DNA of 64,000 nucleotides from Meira nashicola (taxonomy: Eukaryota; Basidiomycota; Exobasidiomycetes; Exobasidiales; Brachybasidiaceae): the NCBI GenBank assembly GCA_001600355.1, contig BCJU01000003.1:405321-469320 (forward strand), written 5' to 3'. A program made the position numbers and the translations under genes. The notes under the pieces are model-generated. The model was not told the DNA's origin. It was given only the letters and a program-made list of their open reading frames with translations, and did no database searches. This document shows positions 50,288 through 60,840 of the stretch, piece after piece. The first letter of the stretch is position 1. Every line of letters begins with the position of its first letter.

Positions 50288-50550
50288 ATCATAATTATAC
50301 AACGACAAACGCGGTCACAACTATTATAATCCTATCCTCCTCTTTGCTATACACTCTACTTTCCGTTTGCTATCGCGACCTGCTGAAAGAAGGGGGGCGC
50401 TTATGCATTTATTGTATCACTACTTTCTTTACTCAAAGAACGCTATCACTTTTATTTGTTGTACTACTATTATGAATTCCAATGTTTGCATGCAAAGAAT
50501 GAGTGGTATAATTATTAAAAGGAGGAGAATGTGTACATTTGTCATTGCTA

Positions 50551-53500
50551 TCAATAATATTCATCTTCGCTTTCTTCTGCTTCTACATCAGCAGCAAAAG
50601 GGCGGAATTCGGCAGAATCATGCGCTCTTCTTAACCTTCTTGAAACTTCTGCTTCATCATCACCACTTGCATAACCACGACCTCCAAATATACTCAAAAT
50701 GACGGGTAAGAAAACCAAACCATGAACGGCACCGATCAAGATCAAAGCGAACCATAAAGAAGCATAATATAATTTGAGAATATCAGATTGTGCCCAAAAT
50801 AAAACTGAAATTCCTACTAATTTGGTTCCTGTAATACCACTAATTACTGATGGTCCAACGTCCACTAAAGCAGCCCAAGTTCTATCATCACGTTCACGTT
50901 GTGCTAAAGCATGATGACGAGGTAAACTACCGGGAGCTCGCATGAATGCTCTTGCAACATGAGCACAAAATTCAACGCAAATTGCTGCACAAACGCCTAA
51001 ATTGACCAATGTTAAAGCGTTTAAACCGATTCCCAAAACGCCCATAACAGCAGAAACACAAAAGACTGCATTTGAAACGCATAAAGCAAGGATTAAAGCA
51101 GTTCGTAAAGATCCTAAAAGTAGAGTCGTTACTCCAACGATTGCTAATAATGCTCCTCCGAGTAATTGAACTGCAAGTCTGTCCAAATAAAGATATTGAT
51201 CAAAGAAAGGAACATAGACTGCATAAGCATAAACGTCTAAACTTTCCACTCCAATACTTCCTCCTGAAGCTTTATTGCTTGCTTCTTTTACGTTTGCAGA
51301 AATACGTTCGGTAGCACGAAGAGCATCAATGAAATCAGCTTGAGAACGAAGTGGAGTATGGAATGTTCTGAAATGAGAAGTGATGATACGATCTGTTTCA
51401 GGATCGATTGCTAAAGAAGCAGAATAAGCAGCTTGTCCTCCTAATGGACATTGAGCATCAGTTGGACTGATGAGCCATTGATGTAAATAACGCATAAATT
51501 CTTCTCCTTCTGGCATTCCATCTAAAGTTATATTCCAAGCTGGTGTTCGATTAGCAAAGCAAGGTTGACAATCATCTTCGCTATCAGAAGGTTTGCAAAA
51601 TTGAGTAGGATCGGAATTCTTTACTCGACAACATGATTCTAATGTAGGATTTAGCCATTGAAAGAAATCATCAATCCAAGAACTTGCAGGTTCAGCGATA
51701 AAGCTTGCATTTGGTCTATTTCTTTCTCCTTCCAATGTGTTTGCTAATGATAAAGGATGACAAGTAGTAAATCGACCACAAATAGCTTGTTGACCTGCAC
51801 GAGTTGTTACATCAACATCTCGTGCAACAAAGTATACGGGAGGTCCAACATCCAAAAATGAATCAACAGCATCAAAATAATCTCGCAAATATGATCCTTT
51901 AGGTAATGCTAATCTTTGATCGAGTCCCATCTTGACATTTCGAACTCCAATACAACTTAAAGCAAAGCTAGCAGCAAAAAGTGCCAAGACGAAAAATTTA
52001 ACCTTTGGTTTGATTAAAGTAGGAGCATAAGATCGTCTAATCGTTCTTCCAAGCCATCCTTCACCTTTCATACCTTGTGTAGAACCCAAGACGAGACCTG
52101 AATATTCAGATGTAGACAGAGTTGAATGAATTGGCGTATTAGTTGGCAAACGTAAGCAAGGCAAACAATCGATACGATCTGCTTCAACTCTATCTGCATC
52201 CAAAGCCATTGCTGCCACAAAGACGGTACATTGCAATAAAGCAGCAAACGTCATACTTGCGGCAGCATATAATGCGAAATGACGAACAGCAGGCATTGGA
52301 ATTGTTGCGCCTAACAAGAATGCACAAACTTGAACTGATGCACTCAATAAAATACTTGGTCCAACGCGAGAAAGTGTTCGAGCAGCTCTTTCAGCAGCTG
52401 AAACATTAAAAGCACCTGATCGAGATCGTGGTGCTCTTGTACCATAAGCAGCAGCGGCGGCAGCAGCAATCTCTCCTTCATCTTCGTCTTCTTCATCCAA
52501 ATCGCCAACATTATCGGCCCTTACAGCATCTATGCCAACATTTAAACCAGTATCAGTTGATAATCGTCCTCGTGAATATGGATTTGCTTTACTGGCAAGT
52601 GCATTTTGTCTATCCATCTCATCAGCGAGCAAAAAGATATTATCAACACCAACGGCAAGCAATAAGAACGGTAAAACTTCGACAATAACAAGTGTCACTT
52701 TTACACCCAAAGCGCTCCAAACTCCTACAGCGGCAGAAACGGAAGCCAAAACGACCAAAATACCAAAAAGTCCCAGACTGAATTTGCTTTGCACGAGGAA
52801 TCTTTTCGCCAATCTCCTATTGCGAGAATGCAAATTGGAATTCCTTCCTCTAAAGCCAGGTAGCATTGATAAAAGTCTACCTGCAAATCCGCTACGTACA
52901 GATGATCCACTGGGTCTTGAACGTGCATCGAACGATTGATTACCACCATACGATGAATCGTCTGAACTTGCTTCTCCACCACTGCCCAAAGTCAAAGAAG
53001 CATACAAGAACATGACAAGATAAGAAAGAACAACAATTACCACATCCGTATTGCCTGCTCTACTGAGTTCTTGTTCCAAACTACTTTCGGTATTCAAAGA
53101 CATGACCAAACCAAGCACTTCTCTCCTTTGACCAAGGGAATTAAGTGGAGCATCATTGATTCCAGCGATAGAGAACAATAATTCTTCTAGGGCTAATTCC
53201 CATTGATGAGCCCTTTCGACAGCATCTGCATCTAAAGAATTAGCCAAAACCCAAGTAGTAACCAAGGAACGAGCGTTACTTGGTGCACTATCCGTAGGCA
53301 AACCACCTAAGATAATGTTGCGCTTCAATGGTTGTCCAAATACAGGTAAACATTCGGCAGGTGTTGATGCACATCTGTCCAAAGAATCTTTCCAATTGTC
53401 TTTGTTCAAACCTGCACTAGCAAGATCATCGTTGAAATAACCCATCACTGATTGAACGACACAAGGACCTCCAGGTCCAGAAGGAGCGAAACAAACATCT

Positions 53501-55083
53501 TTTAGCGAAATGCCATCTTTTGTTGTCAAATTACGCACAGCAGCTTCAACGTCCGCCCACCATTCTAAACGTTGCCAATTAAGTGCTGGACTTGTAGTTT
53601 GTAAAGCTGCTTCCCATTCATCCTTTTCCATCAGCGTACGTTGACCGGATAATGGAGCAGCACTTTCATCCATAACGAAAACTTGTTGTGTACGATAAAA
53701 TGGTCCAAATTCTTCATCAAAATATGATTTACGATGACGTGCTTCAGAATCAGGACTAACCCAAAGTCGAATTGGATCAGTTTCCACTGAGAATTTCGTC
53801 CATCCGATATTGGCTATTGCAATCAAAACAAGAGCAATAGCAAATGTCAAATAAGGAGCACTTGCACATTTGCGACCAATTCGATAAAAGAATCTACTCA
53901 AGATCACACTGGGTGTATAAGATCGAGGTTGAGAAGCAGATAAAGCCCATGCACCTGCTGCAGCCGGTGATGCTTCACCATCCGAGCGTGCATTACCCAT
54001 AAATCCGGAAAACAATCCACGTCCCCTTCCATTGGAAGCATCATCACTTGTATCTGCACTTGCTCCGATGAGATGTTGTTGTGATGTTGGTTGCTCGTCC
54101 GTTTCTTCCGTTCCCATCCTTACCCTTTCATATCCTGATCCTTCACTGCGAACGCTAATTCCGCTATTCCTATGACGAATCATTGCACGTTTGACCTTTT
54201 TATTTTGTCCTAAAATTGCCACTGCTACACCTGCAAAATAGATGATAATAACGAGCAAAGTGAAACAAGGTAAACGAGCTCCACCAGGTAAGGGTATCGA
54301 ACAAATTTCACCATGTCTTGGAGCTTCAGCAGGCGGTAAAGCAGCACAAACGGCAGGACAATCTGTACATGCACAACGAGAGAGTAAATCGGGATCGTTG
54401 CAATTACGTGGTGGTGGACTGTAGGGTTGTGGCGGTGATGCGATGGTTGATAGATTTGAATTCCACATTAATTCTTTTCCTTCTTTCGCTTTATCGTGTG
54501 GAAAATTGATTTGAAAAGGACTGCCTATCAATGGTCTTTCGTCTCCTAAATATTTGAGTAATTGATCTGCATTTTTTGCTCCTCCTCCCAAAAGTTCGAT
54601 TGCAAAACTATTTCCCGGTCCAAATTTTACATCTTTACAACTATTATAGAATGATTCTTTCCATTCATCTCCAACCCAAAAATTTACTTCCTTTACTGCA
54701 ATATCACCATCAGCGCCTCCTTCTTTTGTTTTTTGAGTTTTGATGATATCCAAAAATTGAGATTGATCGCCATTACAAGTCATTGAACAAAATAAACCTC
54801 TAAAATTATTCCTACATGCAGGACAAGCGGAAATCAAAGGTTCTGCTTGTTCTAAATTTAAACGTAAATTATCCACTTGATCTTGTGTACAACAAACAGG
54901 TCCTTCACCAAATTCTTCTCCACAAACGTCAATAATCGATTTACGTAAAATTTCACTTGGTTCTTCAGCTTTTGCTTCTTCTAATGCACATGGTAAATCA
55001 GGAGAAAAGATAGAAGTCTTTCCACATTGTCCTCGCATATTACAATGGCCTTTACGCCTTTGAGAGGATGAAATTGTACTCAT
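50551..55083 (-). CDS. NCR1: Niemann-Pick C1-related sterol transporter (Ncr1/NPC1); N-terminus probably incomplete
   Basis: 1510 aa. A Cys-rich sterol-binding N-terminal domain (CNMRGQCGKTSIFSPDLPC ... CCTQDQVDNL ... CPACRNNFRGLFCSMTCN) is followed by a Pro-rich linker and a first membrane segment near 275, then the middle lumenal domain and the sterol-sensing domain near 680-880 (DVVIVVLSYLVMFLYASL; VLPFLLLAVGVDNIFLL). The Cys-rich lumenal loop and final RND-type bundle (ISGITGTKLVGISVLFWA) complete it. NPC1 exports sterol from vacuole or lysosome. The N-terminus as read, MSTISSSQRRKGH, is polar; homologs have a signal peptide there, so an upstream exon may be missing. Confidence 0.93.
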   Translation of the reverse strand: MSTISSSQRRKGHCNMRGQCGKTSIFSPDLPCALEEAKAEEPSEILRKSIIDVCGEEFGEGPVCCTQDQVDNLRLNLEQAEPLISACPACRNNFRGLFCSMTCNGDQSQFLDIIKTQKTKEGGADGDIAVKEVNFWVGDEWKESFYNSCKDVKFGPGNSFAIELLGGGAKNADQLLKYLGDERPLIGSPFQINFPHDKAKEGKELMWNSNLSTIASPPQPYSPPPRNCNDPDLLSRCACTDCPAVCAALPPAEAPRHGEICSIPLPGGARLPCFTLLVIIIYFAGVAVAILGQNKKVKRAMIRHRNSGISVRSEGSGYERVRMGTEETDEQPTSQQHLIGASADTSDDASNGRGRGLFSGFMGNARSDGEASPAAAGAWALSASQPRSYTPSVILSRFFYRIGRKCASAPYLTFAIALVLIAIANIGWTKFSVETDPIRLWVSPDSEARHRKSYFDEEFGPFYRTQQVFVMDESAAPLSGQRTLMEKDEWEAALQTTSPALNWQRLEWWADVEAAVRNLTTKDGISLKDVCFAPSGPGGPCVVQSVMGYFNDDLASAGLNKDNWKDSLDRCASTPAECLPVFGQPLKRNIILGGLPTDSAPSNARSLVTTWVLANSLDADAVERAHQWELALEELLFSIAGINDAPLNSLGQRREVLGLVMSLNTESSLEQELSRAGNTDVVIVVLSYLVMFLYASLTLGSGGEASSDDSSYGGNQSFDARSRPSGSSVRSGFAGRLLSMLPGFRGRNSNLHSRNRRLAKRFLVQSKFSLGLFGILVVLASVSAAVGVWSALGVKVTLVIVEVLPFLLLAVGVDNIFLLADEMDRQNALASKANPYSRGRLSTDTGLNVGIDAVRADNVGDLDEEDEDEGEIAAAAAAAYGTRAPRSRSGAFNVSAAERAARTLSRVGPSILLSASVQVCAFLLGATIPMPAVRHFALYAAASMTFAALLQCTVFVAAMALDADRVEADRIDCLPCLRLPTNTPIHSTLSTSEYSGLVLGSTQGMKGEGWLGRTIRRSYAPTLIKPKVKFFVLALFAASFALSCIGVRNVKMGLDQRLALPKGSYLRDYFDAVDSFLDVGPPVYFVARDVDVTTRAGQQAICGRFTTCHPLSLANTLEGERNRPNASFIAEPASSWIDDFFQWLNPTLESCCRVKNSDPTQFCKPSDSEDDCQPCFANRTPAWNITLDGMPEGEEFMRYLHQWLISPTDAQCPLGGQAAYSASLAIDPETDRIITSHFRTFHTPLRSQADFIDALRATERISANVKEASNKASGGSIGVESLDVYAYAVYVPFFDQYLYLDRLAVQLLGGALLAIVGVTTLLLGSLRTALILALCVSNAVFCVSAVMGVLGIGLNALTLVNLGVCAAICVEFCAHVARAFMRAPGSLPRHHALAQRERDDRTWAALVDVGPSVISGITGTKLVGISVLFWAQSDILKLYYASLWFALILIGAVHGLVFLPVILSIFGGRGYASGDDEAEVSRRLRRAHDSAEFRPFAADVEAEESEDEYY

Positions 55084-55590
55084 CTTGAAATGTATGCGAT
55101 GATGAGAGAAGGAAAGTAAACCGCAATCTTCTTTAGCAATTTACCAAATATTTATTGTCCAACACTGCAGAGGCTGGCTCATGCGAACAAATAAAAGTAG
55201 TGTCGTGTTGCAGTGGAGAACTCAAAAAGCAAAAAAGTATGTACGATTATACTGGCGTAGTGCCTTGGGAAGTATTGCAATCCTGATACTGCCAATGTGG
55301 GGTGCTCTGCCAACTTGTTGTTGTTCTTTTAAACACATTATTATTCGATCAATTTATATTATCAACAGAGAAAATATATAGTATAGACGAAAACGGAGGG
55401 TGTATAATTCATATATGTATAAGAAAGTGAAGCACAAAATTCCATAAAAAGAATGGATGGGAATCGTTAAAAAAAAGAACCAAAATCGAAAGCACCGTTC
55501 AACAAATGTACACACATATGCGCAAAATAAAGAGGAGGAAATGAGAAAGAGAAGCCGTCATAAAAGGGAAGTTTCCATTAAATAATCCGT
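55084..55590. promoter_or_regulatory. Intergenic region, Iml2 3' flank and NPC1 promoter
   Basis: 507 bp, AT-rich. I looked here on the minus strand for an NPC1 signal-peptide exon; an ATG near 55416 opens a hydrophobic 16-codon frame but no good donor follows. Nothing else was recognised. Confidence 0.3.
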
Positions 55591-58500
55591 TTAAAGAACT
55601 GATAAAGCACCATTTGTTCGTAAAGTGCACATATTTTGCATGCTATATTTACCTTTTCCTTTCGTTGATGCTTCTAATGTTTTTCCGCTCATGATCATAT
55701 CGTAATGTTCACGAGCTTCAGATTTATTTCCTTGACTTGCGTATAAGCGACCTAATTCGTAATGGGCAAAATAGCACAAATAATGATCCAAAGAAAGTCT
55801 ATGAGATGATTCGATAACGTTGCGTAAACTGATTTCTGCTTGTTCAGCTGCTTCATTTTGAGGGATTGGATTTTCTGATTCGTTTAATTTTGCATGCTTT
55901 TCAGGATAAGCGATATAACGTAATGTCACTCCACGTAAAAAGTGTGCTAAACAATAATCATCCCAATATTCATCTGCGCCAGAATAATATTCACTTGGAT
56001 CTTGAACTTGATTAATCTCTTGTAATGCTTCAGAAATGTCTACTAATTGATTATCACAAAGACTGTAAGATGGAGCATTTGTGAAACAATGATAAATGTA
56101 AGAGAATTCAAGACCTGGCAAAAGTAATCTTTGTTGTTTATTAAACTTTTTCGCTTTTCTTGCACAGAATTTTTCCATTGGAATAGATTTTCCAGCAATC
56201 CTTTGCATCTTTTCAGGTACGATTGAGAAAATCTTTCCTGCTTCTTGACGTCTTTCATCTTTTGGATCTGAAGCACTAGCATATAAATTTGCTGCTTGAC
56301 CATATGAATAAACACATTTAGACCAATTGGAATCTTTGAGTAAAGTTGTAAAGCATTTATATGCTTGTTCGAATTGAGTTAAAGACATATGACAAAGAGA
56401 CATATCCCAAACGCAAATATGTTGAAGTTGAACGTATTCTTTTTGAACATCTCTTGCTGCTTTGAATTGAGTGATAGCTTTTTCGGCCAATGATTGAGTA
56501 GAATATAATCTTCCAGAGAAATAAAGGAAGAAAACACCTTGAGGATATCTCTCTAAATTATAATGCAAAACTTTGTCTGCGAAATCGATATCGACACCTG
56601 TAACAGGAATAAAGGTTGAAATGACCAAATGATAAAGTAAGATACCCATATCGCAAACTTGTCTACGAATACCTTCATTTTCGACTGGCATTCCTGGCTT
56701 GTCAGATTTTTGCGTCCATTCACCAGCACGAGCCAAAGTCTTTAGAGCCCATTTAGTATCACCAGTATAACCAAACACTTCCATAATCTTCAACACTTTT
56801 CCAGGCAAAAGACCTAAGATCATACTGATCAATCCGTTACCCAAATAAACACCTGAACGGAAATCTTCATCGATAGTTTGATCACGAGCACCGCTTGCAC
56901 GTTCATCTGCCCATTCAACGTATTTGGATAAAGAACGATAAATACCATATGCATTACGCATATTCAAAGCTTCTGCTACAAAGCCGAAAAAGTCACCTGA
57001 ATACAAGATACCCATAACGGCTTTCAATAAAAGACTTTCGGCATAAATTAATTCAGCATGACGTTGAACGATGCTCATATTTGCCATAGTACTTGGTCCA
57101 TGTCCTGTTCCGCGAACGAAACGACCAAAGTTTGAAACAGTGTTGGTTTGTTTGCGCAAAAGGGTAGCCATATGCAATGCATCTTTGCAGTAAGAAATAG
57201 CTTTTGCCAAATCTTCAGGTTCAAAAGTCATAAAACCTTTGATAACAGCAATTAAAGCATCTCCTAAGGCATAATATAACTTTTGATCGGCATATTTGGC
57301 AATCATTTCTTCGGCTTCTAACATGCGAGAATTTAAAAAGAGATTAAGTGCTTTTCTTGCTTCTTTGATATCTGCAAACATTTCTTCTTCCGTCATCACT
57401 ACATCGTCATACGTCAATTTACGTACACGAGCAGATTTTTCACGAACGTAAAATGGTGTTTCATTGCGTGCTTTTGCGTCTGTTGGAGTTTGAGTGTCAT
57501 TACCACTTGGAACGCTTCCCGAACGACGTTTAGCACCTGAAGTTCCACGTAATTGTGAAGGTGCACGAGAAGAATTACTCTTTATACTTGAAGCACGATT
57601 GCTGGATAAAGTTTGATCGGGTGAACTTGATCGTTTAGCGCCATAAGAGCTATCTTTTGATTTATTATGATTTGCCGTTGCTAATGCAGCTCCTGCACCT
57701 GCTCCACCTAAAGCCATACCTTCACCTTCACTCAAACCACGATGACGATGACGGGAAGAATTACTTTGATGACTTGCTTCACGTTGAGAAGCAGAAGGTC
57801 GACTTTGTTGTTGAATTTGATGATGTTCTGTTGATTGATCTTCTTCTTCATCGTGTTCTTCAATATCACCTAAATCTGCATCGTGAAATTCATCTTGGCT
57901 TGAATAATCATCTTCATCTTCTTCGCGATGTTGTCCGTTTCCTGTAACTTTACTTGCAATTGCTGCTGCTGCTCCTCCAGCTGCTGCTCCTGCGCCTGTA
58001 ATTGCTGCAACTGCTCCGCCCAAAACACCTTTTGATGATTCTTCTCCTTCTTCTTCTGTATGACCGTTTTGTTCACCTTTTTGATGAGGATGTTTAGGAA
58101 TAGAGGAATCTCTAATTAAACCTGAAGATGCCGTTCTACCATCTCCATTACTGAGAACAGAAGGTCTACTATGTTGTTCTGGTACAGCTGGAACTGGAGG
58201 AGGTAATTGATCCTTTTCATCTTTTTCCGTTTGGAAATCATTACTTTCTCTTGTTGCAAAACGATTAGAATTAGCAGATGTTTTACGATTTAAGCCAGGC
58301 ATACGAACACTCATCCTACGAGCTGCACCATTGGAAAAAGATGTTCTACGAGTAGAATTGTTTGTTTCATTTTCTGGTTCGACGCTACTTTGACGACTTC
58401 TTGTTCGAGAAATGATGCCAGAGATTACGTTTCGTGCCGAACGACGGGAAGCGTTACTACGATTATCGGAATCTTTACGAGGCGGTGTTAAACCACCATT

Positions 58501-58818
58501 CGAATCACCATTTGGAGCAGATAAATAATTTGGAGCATCTCCGTTACTAACTCCTAAAGAAGGAGATTTTTCGTTACTATTGATACTACCTTGCTTTTTA
58601 ATCGATCCATTAGATTTACTTCCACGTTTATTAACTGAACCTGAATCGGATGTACTTGCAGTACGTGAACGTAAGACAGCATCTGTATTGCTAACGGGAG
58701 ATTGTAATTCACCACCTTTACTGCCAATTCGAGAAATGATTGAACGACGAGAAGGTGCACTTGCTTTACGTGAGAGCGTATCATTCGATTGGGCTACTGC
58801 CACATCACCAGCAGCCAT
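55591..58818 (-). CDS. IML2: Iml2 / TTC39 family protein (DUF3808)
   Basis: 1075 aa. The first ~440 residues are low-complexity and rich in Ser, Asn and Arg, with a Gly/Ala-rich hydrophobic run (VLGGAVAAITGAGAAAGGAA) near 265-285 and an acidic patch. The TTC39 helical-repeat domain runs from about 455 (TEEEMFADIKEARKALNLFL) to the end: FNRSMLEAEE-like start, YALGDALIAVIKGFMTFEPED, AELIYAESLLLKAVMGIL, LLPGKVLKIMEVFGYTGD, FLYFSGRLYSTQ and a final HYELGRLYASQGNKSEARE. In budding yeast Iml2 has been tied to inclusion-body clearance and lipid droplets. The disordered N-terminus is far longer than in yeast Iml2. Confidence 0.9.
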   Translation of the reverse strand: MAAGDVAVAQSNDTLSRKASAPSRRSIISRIGSKGGELQSPVSNTDAVLRSRTASTSDSGSVNKRGSKSNGSIKKQGSINSNEKSPSLGVSNGDAPNYLSAPNGDSNGGLTPPRKDSDNRSNASRRSARNVISGIISRTRSRQSSVEPENETNNSTRRTSFSNGAARRMSVRMPGLNRKTSANSNRFATRESNDFQTEKDEKDQLPPPVPAVPEQHSRPSVLSNGDGRTASSGLIRDSSIPKHPHQKGEQNGHTEEEGEESSKGVLGGAVAAITGAGAAAGGAAAAIASKVTGNGQHREEDEDDYSSQDEFHDADLGDIEEHDEEEDQSTEHHQIQQQSRPSASQREASHQSNSSRHRHRGLSEGEGMALGGAGAGAALATANHNKSKDSSYGAKRSSSPDQTLSSNRASSIKSNSSRAPSQLRGTSGAKRRSGSVPSGNDTQTPTDAKARNETPFYVREKSARVRKLTYDDVVMTEEEMFADIKEARKALNLFLNSRMLEAEEMIAKYADQKLYYALGDALIAVIKGFMTFEPEDLAKAISYCKDALHMATLLRKQTNTVSNFGRFVRGTGHGPSTMANMSIVQRHAELIYAESLLLKAVMGILYSGDFFGFVAEALNMRNAYGIYRSLSKYVEWADERASGARDQTIDEDFRSGVYLGNGLISMILGLLPGKVLKIMEVFGYTGDTKWALKTLARAGEWTQKSDKPGMPVENEGIRRQVCDMGILLYHLVISTFIPVTGVDIDFADKVLHYNLERYPQGVFFLYFSGRLYSTQSLAEKAITQFKAARDVQKEYVQLQHICVWDMSLCHMSLTQFEQAYKCFTTLLKDSNWSKCVYSYGQAANLYASASDPKDERRQEAGKIFSIVPEKMQRIAGKSIPMEKFCARKAKKFNKQQRLLLPGLEFSYIYHCFTNAPSYSLCDNQLVDISEALQEINQVQDPSEYYSGADEYWDDYCLAHFLRGVTLRYIAYPEKHAKLNESENPIPQNEAAEQAEISLRNVIESSHRLSLDHYLCYFAHYELGRLYASQGNKSEAREHYDMIMSGKTLEASTKGKGKYSMQNMCTLRTNGALSVL

Positions 58819-59971
58819 CTTTGCGCTTTTTTGAAATACTGATGGAAGAAAAGAAGTGAAAAGCGGATCCTATGAATTATGTGAAGGATAACCTTCTTCT
58901 CACCTTTGCTTATGGATGCGGGAAGGCAAGATGATCAATACACACAATTGATGTAATACTCGGCGAAATGCTGTATCTGTGAAAGCTGTTGCGAGTACGA
59001 AAGAAGAGAATGGCGAAGATCAGTAGTCGTATGTAAAAAAACGTGGTCGCCGTGCTGGTGCGGTACAAATGAAATGGATTATGCGGAGTTTTACACCAAA
59101 AAAATACACACAGTACGCACAGTAGTTTTACCGAAAAGAGAGAAGAAGAAAAAAAAAGACTGAAATTATGCACCACACCGCATGTACATATGCAGATCAT
59201 GCAATTTGCTCACGTTTGATCGGGTTGTCAATTTGTGCCTATAATGCGTGATCTCTGTAGTGGATGAGTGACATTCAATTACGTATGCGGCGAACCGATG
59301 TGAACGAAAAAGCGGTGCGTAGCTCCGAAACATTCACTCTCAAACAGCGTGTACAGTAGTAACATACCGCTCTCTGGGATTTTGCATGCCGACAGAGTGA
59401 AAACAGTAACAAAGAATAAAAAGTACTCTACCCCACCCAAACCCCATGCAATTTTGCCCCACGCATCTGCATTATTCCAAGAAAAATAAGATTGAAAATA
59501 ACTCAATTTAGACTAGCGTAGAACCAAGAAGCCTTGTTAGAGCAGTGTGTTTTACCATTGATTATCGCTAAAGAAATTTGAAGGGGTCTAGTGCCTACTG
59601 TTGCACATACGTACGTACTCGGTAAAGGATTCCGCTTTTGAGTGATAAAGTGCCTCGGTCGCCGTCCAATCAGAATTCGGTTTATGAATCACCCGTACAA
59701 GATAGGGCTTGTGTGTGGGGGTCTTTTGACCATCATTGCGAGCGACAGTAACGAGATTTCTCACGGGGATGAATAAGGATCTCCCCGTATGTGATTCATT
59801 GTCTTAGGTTACAAGATAATTTGATATGTTTGACATTTCAGTGTTATATAATCCGGGGCAATCAGTACGATATCGATTTTTGAGACCGGATCATAAGAGG
59901 CTGTGATAATTATTTGAAAGCGGATTAGTCAATCATAAAATTTTATTCAATGACTATCATCATCTAACAGA
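58819..59971. other. Intergenic region, Iml2 / secreted-protein gene
   Basis: 1.15 kb between divergent genes. A hairpin-capable inverted repeat ACGGGGA / TCCCCGT occurs at 59763-59769 and 59782-59788. No gene or RNA was recognised; open frames here are short and without domains. Confidence 0.4.
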
Positions 59972-60581
59972 ATGAACATTTCAATAAAGAGACAAAGCTT
60001 TGTGATGATACTGATTGCCATTTCACATCAATGCATACAATGTATTCCAGTACGAGGTACAAGGGTAGGTTCGTTTGTGAAATAATTGTAATCTCGAATG
60101 AATGCACTAAATGCATTTACTGTTTTCATAGATTTTCTCCAATATAGGTAGGGCTGTGTTAGGAAGGCAACAACACGGTACAAGCATGCCAGTCAATCGA
60201 CCTCAACCAAATACAAGAGTGCCTATGGCTCAAACACGACAAAAAAATTCAGGAGTCTCTACCAGTCAACAAAGAACAGGTTTAAATGCGATTTTTAATC
60301 GTACAAAAAAAGCAGGCAAAAACGAGATCGTCAATCCATACAAATCCAGCAGTTCGATTATTACACATGAAAAACCGCATACATGGCCAAATACAAGTTC
60401 AGGAGTGAACTTTCCTGCTCCTATTCGTACGCCAGGTACGAATAACGGAAGAAAACCAATCGATCGTGAACATGTACGTAATACGATTGCAATGCATCGT
60501 GAAGAAATGAATGCATATCATATGCTACATAGAGATTATGCTGCAACGCATGGAATAGGAACTCCTTGGTCACAATCTTAA
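59972..60581 (+). CDS. Small secreted protein of unknown family, copy 1, two exons
   Basis: Exon 1 is 59972-60064 and exon 2 is 60132-60581; the 67-nt intron has donor GTAGGT and acceptor CATAG, phase 0. The 180-aa product starts with MNISIKRQSFVMILIAISHQ, a signal-peptide-like head, then a basic, Asn/Ser/Thr-rich body with few hydrophobics and no Cys after the head. The C-terminal block HREEMNAYHMLHRDYAATHG ends TPWSQS. The same block, and an upstream NFPAPI motif, occur in the damaged copy 260 bp downstream. I recognise no domain. Candidate secreted or effector-like protein (inference). Confidence 0.65.
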
Positions 60582-60840
60582 ATCGTAAAAGACATCAAAA
60601 GGATGGCCAAACCACAAAGTCCATAAACGAAATAATAACAATCATTTAATCGGCTTCTCATATTTCTGTGATACGAAGTATTGATGACAAAGATCGATCG
60701 GGGCAATTCTTTTCGCGAAATGACTTTTCAGATGTGGCAAATGCTGCGTTGACAGATGACATTTAATCAATTTGATAGATGTCATTCACGAACGGTAAAT
60801 CCCGAAAGACGTCATCATTATCAGACTTGTAAGGCGAATT

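Noticed and set aside
55380..55440. Hydrophobic minus-strand frame near 55416 as the missing NPC1 signal exon
   Set aside because: It ends at a stop without a plausible GTRAGT donor, so joining it to 55083 cannot be supported.
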